21,106 nucleotides of DNA from a virus: positions 1 to 21,106 of the IMG/VR virus record IMGVR_UViG_3300042908_000769. The stretch is one strand, 5' to 3'. Numbering within the stretch: position 1 is the stretch's first letter; each line of letters begins with the position of its first letter. The position numbers were made by a program, and so were the translations under genes. The notes under the pieces are model-generated. The model was not told the origin of the DNA. It did no database searches and saw nothing but the letters and a program-made list of their open reading frames with translations. Below, in pieces: positions 1-6,016 of this stretch.

Positions 1-355
1 GTGGCCGGTCGGTCGGCACGATCCGCCACTCCTCGGCCGTGATCACCAGCCGGGTCCGTTCCTCGCCGGTGTTGCGGTCGGTCCATCGGTCGGACTTCAC
101 ACGGCCGGAGACGTCGAGCAGCATGCCCTTCCTTGCCTGGTCAGCGAACGCGGCACCGGCCTGGCCCCATATCGTCACCTTGAACCAGTCCGGCTCCTGT
201 CCGTCGCCCTGCCGTTGGCCTGGGCGGTTGACGGCGATGTTCGCCTCAGCCACGCAGCTGCCCGACTCGAAGTAACGGACCTCAGGGTCACGGCCAAGGC
301 GGCCGATGAATCGATGCACGCTCGCGCGTAGCACGCTGTTGAACAGATCAGACAT
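1..355 (-). CDS. ssb: Single-stranded DNA-binding protein SSB (3' end cut by window edge)
   Basis: Reading leftwards from ATG at 355-353, 118 codons are visible before the window ends. The protein would coat single-stranded DNA during phage replication and recombination. The OB-fold signature is clear: a GRLGRDPEVRYFESGS stretch near residues 18-34, an IAVNR strand, then PDWFKVTIWG, RKGMLLDVSGRVK and DRWTDRNTGEER. This order and wording match, from memory, the SSB of Synechococcus/Prochlorococcus-type cyanobacteria more than the E. coli form. The start overlaps the recT stop by one base (TGATG), so the two are probably translationally coupled. The C-terminal tail lies outside the window, so the partner-binding acidic tip cannot be checked. 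Confidence 0.9.
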   Translation of the reverse strand, partial: MSDLFNSVLRASVHRFIGRLGRDPEVRYFESGSCVAEANIAVNRPGQRQGDGQEPDWFKVTIWGQAGAAFADQARKGMLLDVSGRVKSDRWTDRNTGEERTRLVITAEEWRIVPTDRP

Positions 356-1149
356 CAGAAGGGGTCAGCGGATGGGATGGACGGGGTGGATGGTTCGGTG
401 ACGATCTCAGCCTCAACGGCATCATCGATCACCTCGGGCTCAGGTTCAGGCGCCGGGGCGGCCCGACGGCGGCGGGGTGCTGCGGGCTCCGCAGGGGCCT
501 CAGCAGGGGCCTCGGCCGCGGCGGCGATCTGGCGGTTCAGGTCAGCGATCGTGTCGCCGGTGGTCTCCACCTCGCTCACCGCCGCCCGCTGAATCCGGGT
601 CTCCGCTTCCTCCCGCACGCCCAGGCCGAACAGCACTTCAGGCAGGTAGAGGTTGATCAGCCGGGTGGCCGCACGCCACCTGAGCATCTGCTCAGGGATG
701 CTGCGGTACTTCGGGTTGCGAGTCCAGCCATCGGCGGCAGCCTCCTTCATGGTGACCGTGGCGGTCACCTGCTCCTGTGTCTCCCACAAGGTCGCGGTGG
801 CGGTCACCTCCAACGTGTCTCCGGCCCCTTTGCTGGTCCAGGTGATGGGGCCGGCAAGCAGTCCAGAGCGGTTTGCGCGGCTGATCGCGTACCGGGCCGA
901 GGTGTTCGGCCGGCCGTTGATGATGCTCACCTCCTGGAACATCACCATCGGCGACTCGCCCAGCTGCTGCGAATACATGAGGGCAACCATGCAGCTCTCG
1001 GGCTTCGACTGGAAGTGAGCCGGCACCATGCCGCTACGGCTGAAGGCCTGGGCGACGCGCCAGAGGTGATCGAAGGCAGAGGAATCAGAGAGGAACGCCA
1101 GAGCACCTGGCGCTGCGGTCGCGGTCGTGATGGATGTGGATTCGGTCAT
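355..1149 (-). CDS. recT: RecT-family single-strand annealing protein
   Basis: A 264-residue protein that would bind single-stranded DNA and anneal complementary strands, working with the RecE-like exonuclease two genes upstream of the membrane-protein gene. The RecT core spans about residues 20-185: FQSKPESCMVALMYSQQLG, then VSIINGRPN, SARYAISRANRSG, and the basic stretch WTRNPKYRSIPEQMLRWRAATRLI. I chose ATG at 1149 because the upstream extension in frame runs through the preceding small gene, and because GGAG lies about eight bases before this ATG. The ATG also overlaps that gene's stop (ATGA). Residues 205-264 form an Ala/Pro/Glu-rich tail with an RRRR patch, ending acidic then ADPF. Family identity is solid; biochemical properties are inferred. 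Confidence 0.9.
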   Translation of the reverse strand: MTESTSITTATAAPGALAFLSDSSAFDHLWRVAQAFSRSGMVPAHFQSKPESCMVALMYSQQLGESPMVMFQEVSIINGRPNTSARYAISRANRSGLLAGPITWTSKGAGDTLEVTATATLWETQEQVTATVTMKEAAADGWTRNPKYRSIPEQMLRWRAATRLINLYLPEVLFGLGVREEAETRIQRAAVSEVETTGDTIADLNRQIAAAAEAPAEAPAEPAAPRRRRAAPAPEPEPEVIDDAVEAEIVTEPSTPSIPSADPF

Positions 1150-1361
1150 GGTGTGTCTCCGGGGATTGCCCGGGGTGGGGGGAACTGAGGTTTGGTCGGG
1201 GCCGCCGGCGGAGCATCCAGGTAGATCGCCTGCGGATCCCATGGGCCGGGTGCCACGGGCCTGGTCCTGCGGCGGCGGCGATGGATCCAGCTGGAGAGGA
1301 CGCCCGACAAGCTGATGCCGGTGGCCAGTCCTGACAGCCAGTGGGTGATGGGGTCAATCAC
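1146..1361 (-). CDS. Small one-helix membrane protein of unknown function
   Basis: A 71-residue ORF from GTG at 1361-1359. Its start overlaps the stop of the upstream gene (GTGA) and its stop overlaps the recT start (ATGA). Double coupling inside an operon is the main reason to believe it. Residues about 8-26 (HWLSGLATGISLSGVLSSW) could form one membrane helix, followed by HRRRRR, which by the positive-inside rule would place the Pro-rich C-terminal tail in the cytoplasm. I recognise no family. Its place between exonuclease and RecT suggests a role tied to recombination or membrane location of the complex, but that is only inferred. It could instead be a passenger gene. Confidence 0.6.
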   Translation of the reverse strand: MIDPITHWLSGLATGISLSGVLSSWIHRRRRRTRPVAPGPWDPQAIYLDAPPAAPTKPQFPPPRAIPGDTP

Positions 1362-1370
1362 GACACCACC
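1354..1370. repeat. 17-bp direct repeat, left copy
   Basis: The sequence TCAATCACGACACCACC is identical to positions 1809-1825. This copy holds the stop of the inserted gene and the GTG start of the membrane-protein gene. The two copies bracket the low-GC segment, and their starts are 455 bases apart. Confidence 0.85.
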
Positions 1371-1753
1371 AGGACAGGGCGGATCCTGTAGTAGCCGTTT
1401 CGCGCGCGCTCGAAAGGACTGTCTTTCCATGTAGCAGGCTGAACAGCATGGCCGACCTGATGATCAAAACGAGTAGTTGTGGACTTTCCGGTTTCGGCGT
1501 GCGGTTCCGTGTCCTTGGATCTCATGATAACTTTGCTGGCAAGAAAGAAACGCAGGAAGCTGACTGGAAACTCCCTGTCTTTCACTTGATCCCGAAGCTC
1601 TGGCAGGTGCTTCAAGACAAGATGCCGGATCTCGCGTGTGGTGTGATACTCCTTGCGTTGGATTGAACGTGAGTGTCTTGCGCTAAGTCGCGCAATCATT
1701 CGCCGATCAATAATCTGTTCAATAAATTCGATTTGCTCTGGAGTGAACGTCAT
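1358..1753 (-). CDS. Hypothetical protein on a low-GC insertion, possible winged-helix DNA-binding protein
   Basis: A 131-residue protein starting at ATG 1753-1751. An upstream in-frame ATG at 1816 would overlap the exonuclease end, and I judged it less likely. The gene lies in DNA of about 49% G+C (178 of 360 bases at 1441-1800 by hand count) against roughly 70% in the neighbours, so it looks acquired. Residues 1-20 look helical. The C-terminal part, TTRFDHQVGHAV then SPFERARNGYYRI (residues about 93-124), resembles the winged-helix of Mrr-N-like domains, where a Gly-x-Tyr-x-Ile/Leu strand ends the wing. This is a weak match from memory. The last codons are supplied by one copy of the flanking 17-bp repeat. 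No Shine-Dalgarno sequence is visible. Confidence 0.6.
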   Translation of the reverse strand: MTFTPEQIEFIEQIIDRRMIARLSARHSRSIQRKEYHTTREIRHLVLKHLPELRDQVKDREFPVSFLRFFLASKVIMRSKDTEPHAETGKSTTTRFDHQVGHAVQPATWKDSPFERARNGYYRIRPVLVVS

Positions 1754-1808
1754 CGGATTAGGTTGGAGAAAGGATTTTTGATACAGCAGTTGCCGCTGCG
1801 GCCGCTCC

Positions 1809-1825
1809 TCAATCACGACACCACC
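1809..1825. repeat. 17-bp direct repeat, right copy
   Basis: Identical to 1354-1370. This copy encodes the last residues (WCRD) and stop of the exonuclease. Removing one copy plus the segment between would join the exonuclease end directly to the GTG start of the membrane-protein gene with an 8-base overlap, a plausible ancestral arrangement. Confidence 0.85.
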
Positions 1826-2708
1826 CCGGCAGTTCGATCGGCTCCTGAATCAGATCGCCGTAGCCCGGCCAGCGATTCGTCCGGTGGCATTCGGCCAGCA
1901 GCTCCAAGGCTGCTGTGAACCGCCGTTCACCCGCGGCGATCATCGCCGGCGAGGCCGGATAGACCGCAACCGCGAACGGTCGGACGTTCTCAACCGCGAT
2001 CGACAGGAACTGCGCAGCACCCAGGGCCCGCAGGTTCCAGGCCGCCTGCAGGTGATAGTCGAACCCGGCGATGCTGCGGGCGAACTCAGACCGGCTGGCG
2101 TCCTTCGTGGTCTTCAGGTCCACCACCAGCAGGCCGTCCTCACCGTGCCAGTCGGGCCGGCACTTGCACGGCAGACCCGTGGCGGCATCGGTCCATGTGT
2201 AGCTGGCCTCGCGGCGGCCCTTGATGTCGAGCAGTGTCCGGGCTGCCGGGTGGCGGTGGACGGCATCAGCCATCCGGCGCACGCGGTCGGCATCATCAGG
2301 TGTCAGCACGATGCGGCCGGCGTTCTCCGCCTCGAACTCCTCGGCCAGCTGGCGGCCGATGTTCGTCCGGCGGTCGAACTGCTGCCGTGGGACCGCGACC
2401 GTGGAATCCCACAGGTCAGGTTCCAGGACGGCGGTGTGGAGTGCGGTGCCGACCTCCATCGCTGGTGTCGGCGGCTTGATCTCCCGATCAGGGGCCAGGT
2501 AGGCGTCGAAGTAGTGGGCAGCCGATCGGGCGAGCAGCTTCAGCCTGCTGGGGCTGTTCGCCGGCAGCTGGTGATACTGCTCGTTGGTCAGGCCCGGGTG
2601 ATAGGTCAGACCGTTCGGGCCGGTGGTGGTGACGTCGTAGCCGTTGGTGGCGAGCGCATCAGCTGCGGTCGGCGGCGGCTGCTCCAGCGTCAGAGCTGGT
2701 TGATCCAT
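1809..2708 (-). CDS. RecE-like PD-(D/E)XK exonuclease (DUF3799 type)
   Basis: A 299-residue protein, probably the 5'-3' exonuclease that resects DNA ends for RecT. The nuclease domain starts near residue 36 with a HPGLTNEQYHQL...SPSRLKLLARSAAHY segment typical of RecE/exonuclease VIII C-terminal domains. Likely catalytic residues are His91 (VGTALHTAV), Glu168, Asp186 (CRPDW), Asp197 and Lys199 (VVDLKTT), and Gln221 (YHLQAAW). Residues 1-35 are a variable, Pro/Ala/Thr-rich lead. It is the first gene of the leftward operon. The ATG follows a CACACCACCGCC leader rather than a Shine-Dalgarno sequence. Its end lies in a 17-bp repeat, so the C-terminal three or four residues may have been shaped by the insertion. 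Confidence 0.88.
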   Translation of the reverse strand: MDQPALTLEQPPPTAADALATNGYDVTTTGPNGLTYHPGLTNEQYHQLPANSPSRLKLLARSAAHYFDAYLAPDREIKPPTPAMEVGTALHTAVLEPDLWDSTVAVPRQQFDRRTNIGRQLAEEFEAENAGRIVLTPDDADRVRRMADAVHRHPAARTLLDIKGRREASYTWTDAATGLPCKCRPDWHGEDGLLVVDLKTTKDASRSEFARSIAGFDYHLQAAWNLRALGAAQFLSIAVENVRPFAVAVYPASPAMIAAGERRFTAALELLAECHRTNRWPGYGDLIQEPIELPGWCRD

Positions 2709-2791
2709 GGCGGTGGTGTGCCGTTGGCCCCGGAACCATACAGGTTGATCGCGGTGCTGGCGACCGCGGCTGTCGCAATCCGTTACGTGGG
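2709..2791 (-). promoter_or_regulatory. Upstream region of the leftward recombination operon
   Basis: The divergent gap between the exonuclease and the rightward cassette is 153 bp and must hold the control region of the leftward operon. I do not see a convincing -35/-10 pair reading left. The CCGTTACG at 2780-2787 is an inverted match to CGTAACGG at 2800-2807, a dyad that could be shared by both directions. Confidence 0.35.
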
Positions 2792-2820
2792 TTGCCAGCC
2801 GTAACGGTGTGCGCTACGAT
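2792..2820 (+). promoter_or_regulatory. Rightward promoter P1 with GTAACGG motif
   Basis: TTGCCA at 2792-2797 (5 of 6 to the sigma-70 -35 consensus) lies 17 bp before TACGAT at 2815-2820 (4 of 6 to the -10). The spacer contains GTAACGGTGTGCGCTAC (2801-2817), repeated almost exactly at 3184-3200 before the next transcription unit. The GTAACGG half forms a dyad with CCGTTACG just upstream, so a regulator could bind here. The promoter is inferred from sequence only. Confidence 0.6.
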
Positions 2821-2829
2821 ATGGGGACC

Positions 2830-2845
2830 GGGGCGAAAGAGCCCC
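2830..2845 (+). other. 5' leader hairpin of the 2862 gene
   Basis: GGGGC (2830-2834) pairs with GCCCC (2841-2845) around the six-base loop GAAAGA. It lies ten bases after the -10 box, so it would form at the very 5' end of the transcript, where it may protect the RNA. No U-tract follows, so it is not a terminator. Confidence 0.55.
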
Positions 2846-2861
2846 ACCACCACACCAGGAC

Positions 2862-3080
2862 ATGACCGCAACCACCCCCGCCTTCTACGCTCTGGTTTCC
2901 CGCAATGAAGAATCCCGTTATGAATTCCAGCCCTGCGGGGGACATCAGGCCTACTGCCGCCGCTACGTCAAAGACGACAACGGCGAGTGGGCGCTTCTTT
3001 CGGTCGGCTGCAACTGGATCGGCATCATGATGCGCCGCTACGACAAGCTCACGAAAGACGGATTCGTTCCTTCCTTTTGA
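2862..3080 (+). CDS. Small hypothetical protein in its own promoter-terminator cassette
   Basis: A 72-residue protein of no family I recognise. It contains three cysteines (GYxCGGHQAYC-like region near residues 25-32, and GC near 49-50) and a mixed basic/aromatic composition with WIGIMMRRYDKL near residues 52-63. It is likely a soluble small early protein. The gene is preceded by promoter P1 and a leader hairpin, and followed 20 bases later by a strong terminator, so it is transcribed alone. The ATG follows an A/C-rich leader with AGGA placed too close to act as a normal Shine-Dalgarno. Such stand-alone small genes next to a divergent control region are often host-takeover or regulatory proteins, but nothing here proves that. 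Confidence 0.7.
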   Translation: MTATTPAFYALVSRNEESRYEFQPCGGHQAYCRRYVKDDNGEWALLSVGCNWIGIMMRRYDKLTKDGFVPSF

Positions 3081-3100
3081 CTGCCACGCTCAGAATTCTC

Positions 3101-3125
3101 GCCCCCGGCCACCCGGGGGCTTTTT
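3101..3125 (+). terminator. Rho-independent terminator after the 2862 gene
   Basis: A perfect 8-bp stem GCCCCCGG (3101-3108) / CCGGGGGC (3113-3120) with loop CCAC is followed by TTTTT. It separates the single-gene cassette from the next promoter. Confidence 0.9.
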
Positions 3126-3171
3126 CATGCTCACCCGTAGCGTGTGACGTTATGTGAACTGGCCGGCCGGA

Positions 3172-3203
3172 TCAGACAACAGGGTAACGGTCTGCGCTAC
3201 TGT
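3172..3203 (+). promoter_or_regulatory. Rightward promoter P2 with GTAACGG motif
   Basis: TACTGT at 3198-3203 is a fair -10. GTAACGGTCTGCGCTAC at 3184-3200 matches the P1 motif at 16 of 17 positions. The -35 is poorer: GACAAC at 3175-3180 sits 17 bp upstream. An upstream CGTTATGTG (3148-3156) matches CGTTACGTG at P1 (2781-2789) but lies 16 bp further from the motif. It should drive the early operon from 3312 on. Confidence 0.55.
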
Positions 3204-3213
3204 ATGTGCATCG

Positions 3214-3246
3214 GGGGGAGAGATCCCCCTCCGGGGCTTCAGCCCC
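3214..3246 (+). other. Two tandem 5' leader hairpins before the early operon
   Basis: Stem 1 is GGGGGA (3214-3219) / TCCCCC (3224-3229) closed by a GAGA (GNRA-type) tetraloop. Stem 2 is GGGGC (3233-3237) / GCCCC (3242-3246) with loop TTCA. They begin about ten bases after the -10, as at P1. No U-tract follows. A protective or regulatory leader is more likely than a terminator. The sequence from there to the ATG at 3312 is A/C-rich and looks unstructured. Confidence 0.55.
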
Positions 3247-3311
3247 TGGCCCGCCCGGAGCCCGCCAGATCGTCGGCAATCCGGGCACACCACACCACCG
3301 CACCACCAGCC

Positions 3312-3503
3312 ATGACCATCATCGACATCCAAGGCAAGAGCTACGAAGTGCACAGCGTCAAGCCTTACTTCCACGCCGCAGGCGCAACCGGCAACGCCGC
3401 TGATGTCCAGGGCGAATCCCTGATCGTGCGTCAAGTCCGCAGCAAGAAGTTTTGGCTTGTCAACCGCTACGAAAACGGCACCTACTCCAAGCTGATCGCC
3501 TGA
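3312..3503 (+). CDS. Small hypothetical early protein (63 aa)
   Basis: Starts at ATG 3312 after a run of CACCACACCACCGCACCACC-type leader. It begins MTIIDIQGKSYEVHSVKPYF and ends VRSKKFWLVNRYENGTYSKL then IA. The pattern suggests a small beta-rich fold with a basic, aromatic C-terminal half. I recognise no family. It is the first gene after promoter P2 and its leader hairpins, so it should be among the first expressed. The much longer frame upstream of this ATG would run through the promoter and hairpins, so I rejected it. Confidence 0.65.
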   Translation: MTIIDIQGKSYEVHSVKPYFHAAGATGNAADVQGESLIVRQVRSKKFWLVNRYENGTYSKLIA

Positions 3504-3562
3504 CCCCCCACGGCCCGCCGGGCGCCGCAAGCCCGGCAACCCATCCAATCGCACTGCCAACC

Positions 3563-3757
3563 ATGTCCGTCTCCATCGTCATTCAGCACCGTGAAAACCA
3601 CCCGCATAACCCAGGCTGGTGGCGCTTCAGCCGACCCCGCCACGAGGTGCATGATGCCGCGCCGAGGATCAGGGAGGAAACCCGCTGGTCCTACGGCACC
3701 CCAGCCGATGCGGCCAGGATGGCGGCCGAATGGGACGCGGCGAACCCCAGAGGTTGA
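3563..3757 (+). CDS. Small hypothetical early protein (64 aa)
   Basis: Starts at ATG 3563, 59 bases after the previous stop, again after an A/C-rich stretch (CACTGCCAACC) with no Shine-Dalgarno. It is rich in His, Arg and Trp (IQHREN, NPGWWRFSRPRHEV) with an Ala-rich helical C-terminus (ADAARMAAEWDAANPRG). It is cytoplasmic, with no membrane segment. Function is unknown. Its place in the early operon suggests a role in host takeover or DNA metabolism, but this is inference from position only. Confidence 0.6.
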   Translation: MSVSIVIQHRENHPHNPGWWRFSRPRHEVHDAAPRIREETRWSYGTPADAARMAAEWDAANPRG

Positions 3758-3768
3758 CTCCTGATCGC

Positions 3769-3951
3769 ATGACCGTCCCCACCATTGACGACCTGATGGC
3801 CCAGACCGCCATCGGCAATGGTCTGCACAGCTGGAGCGTCGAAGGCGGCGCCATCACGGTTGACGCCGATCAGCTGCGGAGGGCCCTGGAGCTGGCCTAC
3901 GACCCGACCATGCCCAACTGGCCCGCCATGGTCGAAATCGAAGATGCCTGA
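3769..3951 (+). CDS. Small hypothetical early protein (60 aa)
   Basis: From ATG 3769, 11 bases after the previous stop. Acidic; it reads MTVPTIDDLMAQTAIG at the start and ends in DPTMPNWPAMVEIEDA. The middle has VEGGAITVDADQLRRALEL, which suggests a strand-turn-helix arrangement. No recognised family. An in-frame ATG at 3730 would overlap the previous gene by 28 bases, so I preferred 3769. The 3' end overlaps the next gene by eight bases, which supports it being translated. Confidence 0.6.
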   Translation: MTVPTIDDLMAQTAIGNGLHSWSVEGGAITVDADQLRRALELAYDPTMPNWPAMVEIEDA

Positions 3952-4165
3952 CCCAACCAACGCCGACCGTCAGCGCCGCTGGCGCGCGCGGCGCAAGGCC
4001 GGCACCACATGGCAGCCGCTGATCTGCCAGTCATGCGGCAAGCCCCACATCGGCGCGCATGGTTCCCTCTGCTCACGCTGCTGGGAGCAGCTCACCCCAG
4101 ACGGTCGAGCAGCCAAGGCCGCACGCGTGCGGCGATCCCGCGCGCGCAAACGACAGCAGCCATGA
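3944..4165 (+). CDS. Small zinc-ribbon protein, Arg-rich
   Basis: A 73-residue, very basic protein with two CxxC knuckles, CQSC near residues 28-31 and CSRC near 43-46, spaced as in a small zinc ribbon. The flanks are Arg-rich (RQRRWRARRK at the N-terminus, RVRRSRARKR at the C-terminus), which suggests nucleic-acid binding. ATG 3944 overlaps the previous stop by eight bases, and its own stop overlaps the helicase start (ATGA). Coupling to the helicase suggests a shared role in DNA replication or repair. The N-terminal NADRQRRWRARRK motif is common in small phage and HNH-adjacent proteins, but no HNH residues are present. Confidence 0.7.
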   Translation: MPDPTNADRQRRWRARRKAGTTWQPLICQSCGKPHIGAHGSLCSRCWEQLTPDGRAAKAARVRRSRARKRQQP

Positions 4166-5577
4166 AGATCGTCCTCCGCCCCTACCAGGCCTCGGCCGTC
4201 GCTGAACTCCGCGGCCGGTTCATGGCCGGTGATCGCCATGTCCTCTTCTGCCTCCCCACCGGTGGCGGGAAGACCGTGGTCTTCTCACACATCGCCGAGC
4301 AGGCCGCAGCCCGCGGCAACCGCGTTGCCATCCTTGTGCACCGTCAGGAGCTGGTCGACCAGTCCTGCCGCACCCTCCGCGAGATCGGCCTAGAGCACGG
4401 CGTGATCGCCGCCGGCTACCGCATGGACCTCTCCCGCGGCTGTCAGGTCGCGTCAGTTCAGACCCTCGCCCGCCGGCGCGCGCAGATCCCGCCCGACTTC
4501 TTCCAGCTGCTGATCATCGACGAGGCACACCACGCTGTCGCCGGCACCTGGGCCCGCCTGCTATCACACTTCGCCGACGCACGCACGCTCGGGGTGACGG
4601 CAACGCCGGAACGGCTCGACGGCAAGGGCCTCGGCGGTCACTTCGACAGCCTCATCCTTGGCCCCGATCCCGCATGGCTCACCGGTCAGGGCTTCCTCGT
4701 GCCGGCCCGGATCTTCGCCCCCCCAGGCCTCGACCTCAGCTCCATCAAGCGGTTCGACACCCGCAGGGGCCAGGCTGATGCCGAACAACGGCTGCAGCAG
4801 GGCCAGGCCATGGGCGATGCGGTCAGCCACTACCGGCGCACGATCGCCGATCAGCACAATGGGACCGCCATCGCGTTCTGTGTCTCCGTCGCCCATGCCG
4901 AAGCTGTCGCCGAAGCGTTCCGCTCCACTGGTATCCCCGCGGCCATGCTGGACGGCAACATGGACCGCGCTCAACGCCGCCGGCTGATCACTGACCTCGG
5001 CGCCGGTGTCCTGAAGGTGCTCACGTCCTGCGACATCATCAGCGAGGGCACCGACATTCCCTCAGTCACCGGTGCGATCCTGCTCCGGCCCACCGACTCC
5101 CTCGGCCTGTATCTGCAGCAGGTCGGCCGTGTGCTCCGCCCCGCTCCCGGCAAGACGACCGCAATCATCAACGACCACGTTGGCAACGTCCTCCGCCACG
5201 GCCTGCCGACCGATCCCCGTCAATGGTCCCTTGCCGGCCGCGTCAAGGCCACCAGGACAACCACCGCCAAGCCCATCACCGTCTGCCCGTCCTGCTTCGC
5301 CACCCTGCCTGCCGGCATCGCGCAGTGCCCCGAATGTGGCCATGTCTTCGCCACCGCAGGGCCCAGGGAGCTCCACACTGTCGCCGGCCACCTCCAGGAG
5401 CTCACCCCCGCACAGGTCGCCGCCGCACGGTTCCGACGCATCAACGAGGAACGCGACTGCCAATCCCTCGAAGACCTTGAAGAGCTCGGCCGCCGCCGCG
5501 GCTACAAACCCGGATGGGCCCGTTACCGCTGGTCAGCGCGAGAATCACGCCGCTTCGCCCGCGCTGGTGGCCGTTAG
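4162..5577 (+). CDS. SF2 DEAD/DEAH-box helicase with C-terminal zinc ribbon
   Basis: A 471-residue ATP-dependent nucleic-acid translocase of the type III restriction/UvrB-like (ResIII) group found in many phage replication modules. Visible motifs are RPYQ (residues 6-9), Walker A PTGGGKT (32-38), DEAH (120-123), TATP (146-149), a motif V-like TSCDIISEGTDIP (288-300), and motif VI QQVGRVLRP (319-327). A zinc ribbon follows with Cys375, Cys378, Cys389 and Cys392. ATG 4162 was chosen because it begins exactly where helicase homology begins and overlaps the preceding stop. The next gene is a VRR-NUC nuclease two bases downstream, a common helicase-nuclease pairing. It could unwind recombination intermediates or origins. 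Confidence 0.9.
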   Translation: MKIVLRPYQASAVAELRGRFMAGDRHVLFCLPTGGGKTVVFSHIAEQAAARGNRVAILVHRQELVDQSCRTLREIGLEHGVIAAGYRMDLSRGCQVASVQTLARRRAQIPPDFFQLLIIDEAHHAVAGTWARLLSHFADARTLGVTATPERLDGKGLGGHFDSLILGPDPAWLTGQGFLVPARIFAPPGLDLSSIKRFDTRRGQADAEQRLQQGQAMGDAVSHYRRTIADQHNGTAIAFCVSVAHAEAVAEAFRSTGIPAAMLDGNMDRAQRRRLITDLGAGVLKVLTSCDIISEGTDIPSVTGAILLRPTDSLGLYLQQVGRVLRPAPGKTTAIINDHVGNVLRHGLPTDPRQWSLAGRVKATRTTTAKPITVCPSCFATLPAGIAQCPECGHVFATAGPRELHTVAGHLQELTPAQVAAARFRRINEERDCQSLEDLEELGRRRGYKPGWARYRWSARESRRFARAGGR

Positions 5578-5579
5578 TC

Positions 5580-5948
5580 ATGACCCGATCCGATGAGGCT
5601 GCCGTCAGCGCAGCGATCCAGCTGGCCTGCGGTCGTGGCCCCTGCAGGCTGCTCCGCAACAACGTCGGAGCACTGCCCGCACCAGATGGCCGGCTGGTGC
5701 GCTACGGCCTCGGCCAGTCCGGCGCCTCACGCGTCGTCGGCACCAGTGACCTTATCGGCTGGCGATCCGTCACCATCACCCCCGACATGGTGGGCCAGAC
5801 CATCGCCCAGTTCGTCGCTATCGAGGTGAAAGACCGCGGCCGCGCGACCCCCGAACAGCTGACCTGGCTCGATGCCGTTACCCGCGCCGGTGGCCTCGCC
5901 GGTGTCGCACGATCGCCCGACGACGCCCGCACCATCCTTGGCATGTAA
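5580..5948 (+). CDS. VRR-NUC family nuclease
   Basis: A 122-residue PD-(D/E)XK-type nuclease domain standing alone, as is usual for phage VRR-NUC proteins, which act on branched or flapped DNA. The core is visible: NNVGALPAPDGRLVRYGLG near residues 27-45, GTSDLIGW (Asp57), FVAIEVKDRGRATPEQ (Glu82, Lys84, Gln93), and a final helix-strand TRAGGLAGVARSPDDA. It starts two bases after the helicase stop. Together with the helicase it may process recombination or replication intermediates. All core acidic and lysine residues appear present, so it is probably active. Confidence 0.87.
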   Translation: MTRSDEAAVSAAIQLACGRGPCRLLRNNVGALPAPDGRLVRYGLGQSGASRVVGTSDLIGWRSVTITPDMVGQTIAQFVAIEVKDRGRATPEQLTWLDAVTRAGGLAGVARSPDDARTILGM

Positions 5949-6016
5949 CGGACTGCAACAGCCCACAGGATCCGCCGCAGCCAGCCCCCTACCGTCCGAT
6001 GGCACCACCACACACC

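Noticed and set aside
1884-2804. Long plus-strand ORF (306 codons) opposite the exonuclease gene.
   Set aside because: It is antisense to a gene with clear nuclease motifs, is Arg/Gly/Val-rich with no recognisable motif, and is typical of GC-rich shadow frames.
5999-6016. Alternative upstream ATG for the 91-residue protein.
   Set aside because: The extra MAPPHT residues come from the A/C-rich leader that precedes other starts here; 6017 fits that pattern better, though 5999 is not excluded.
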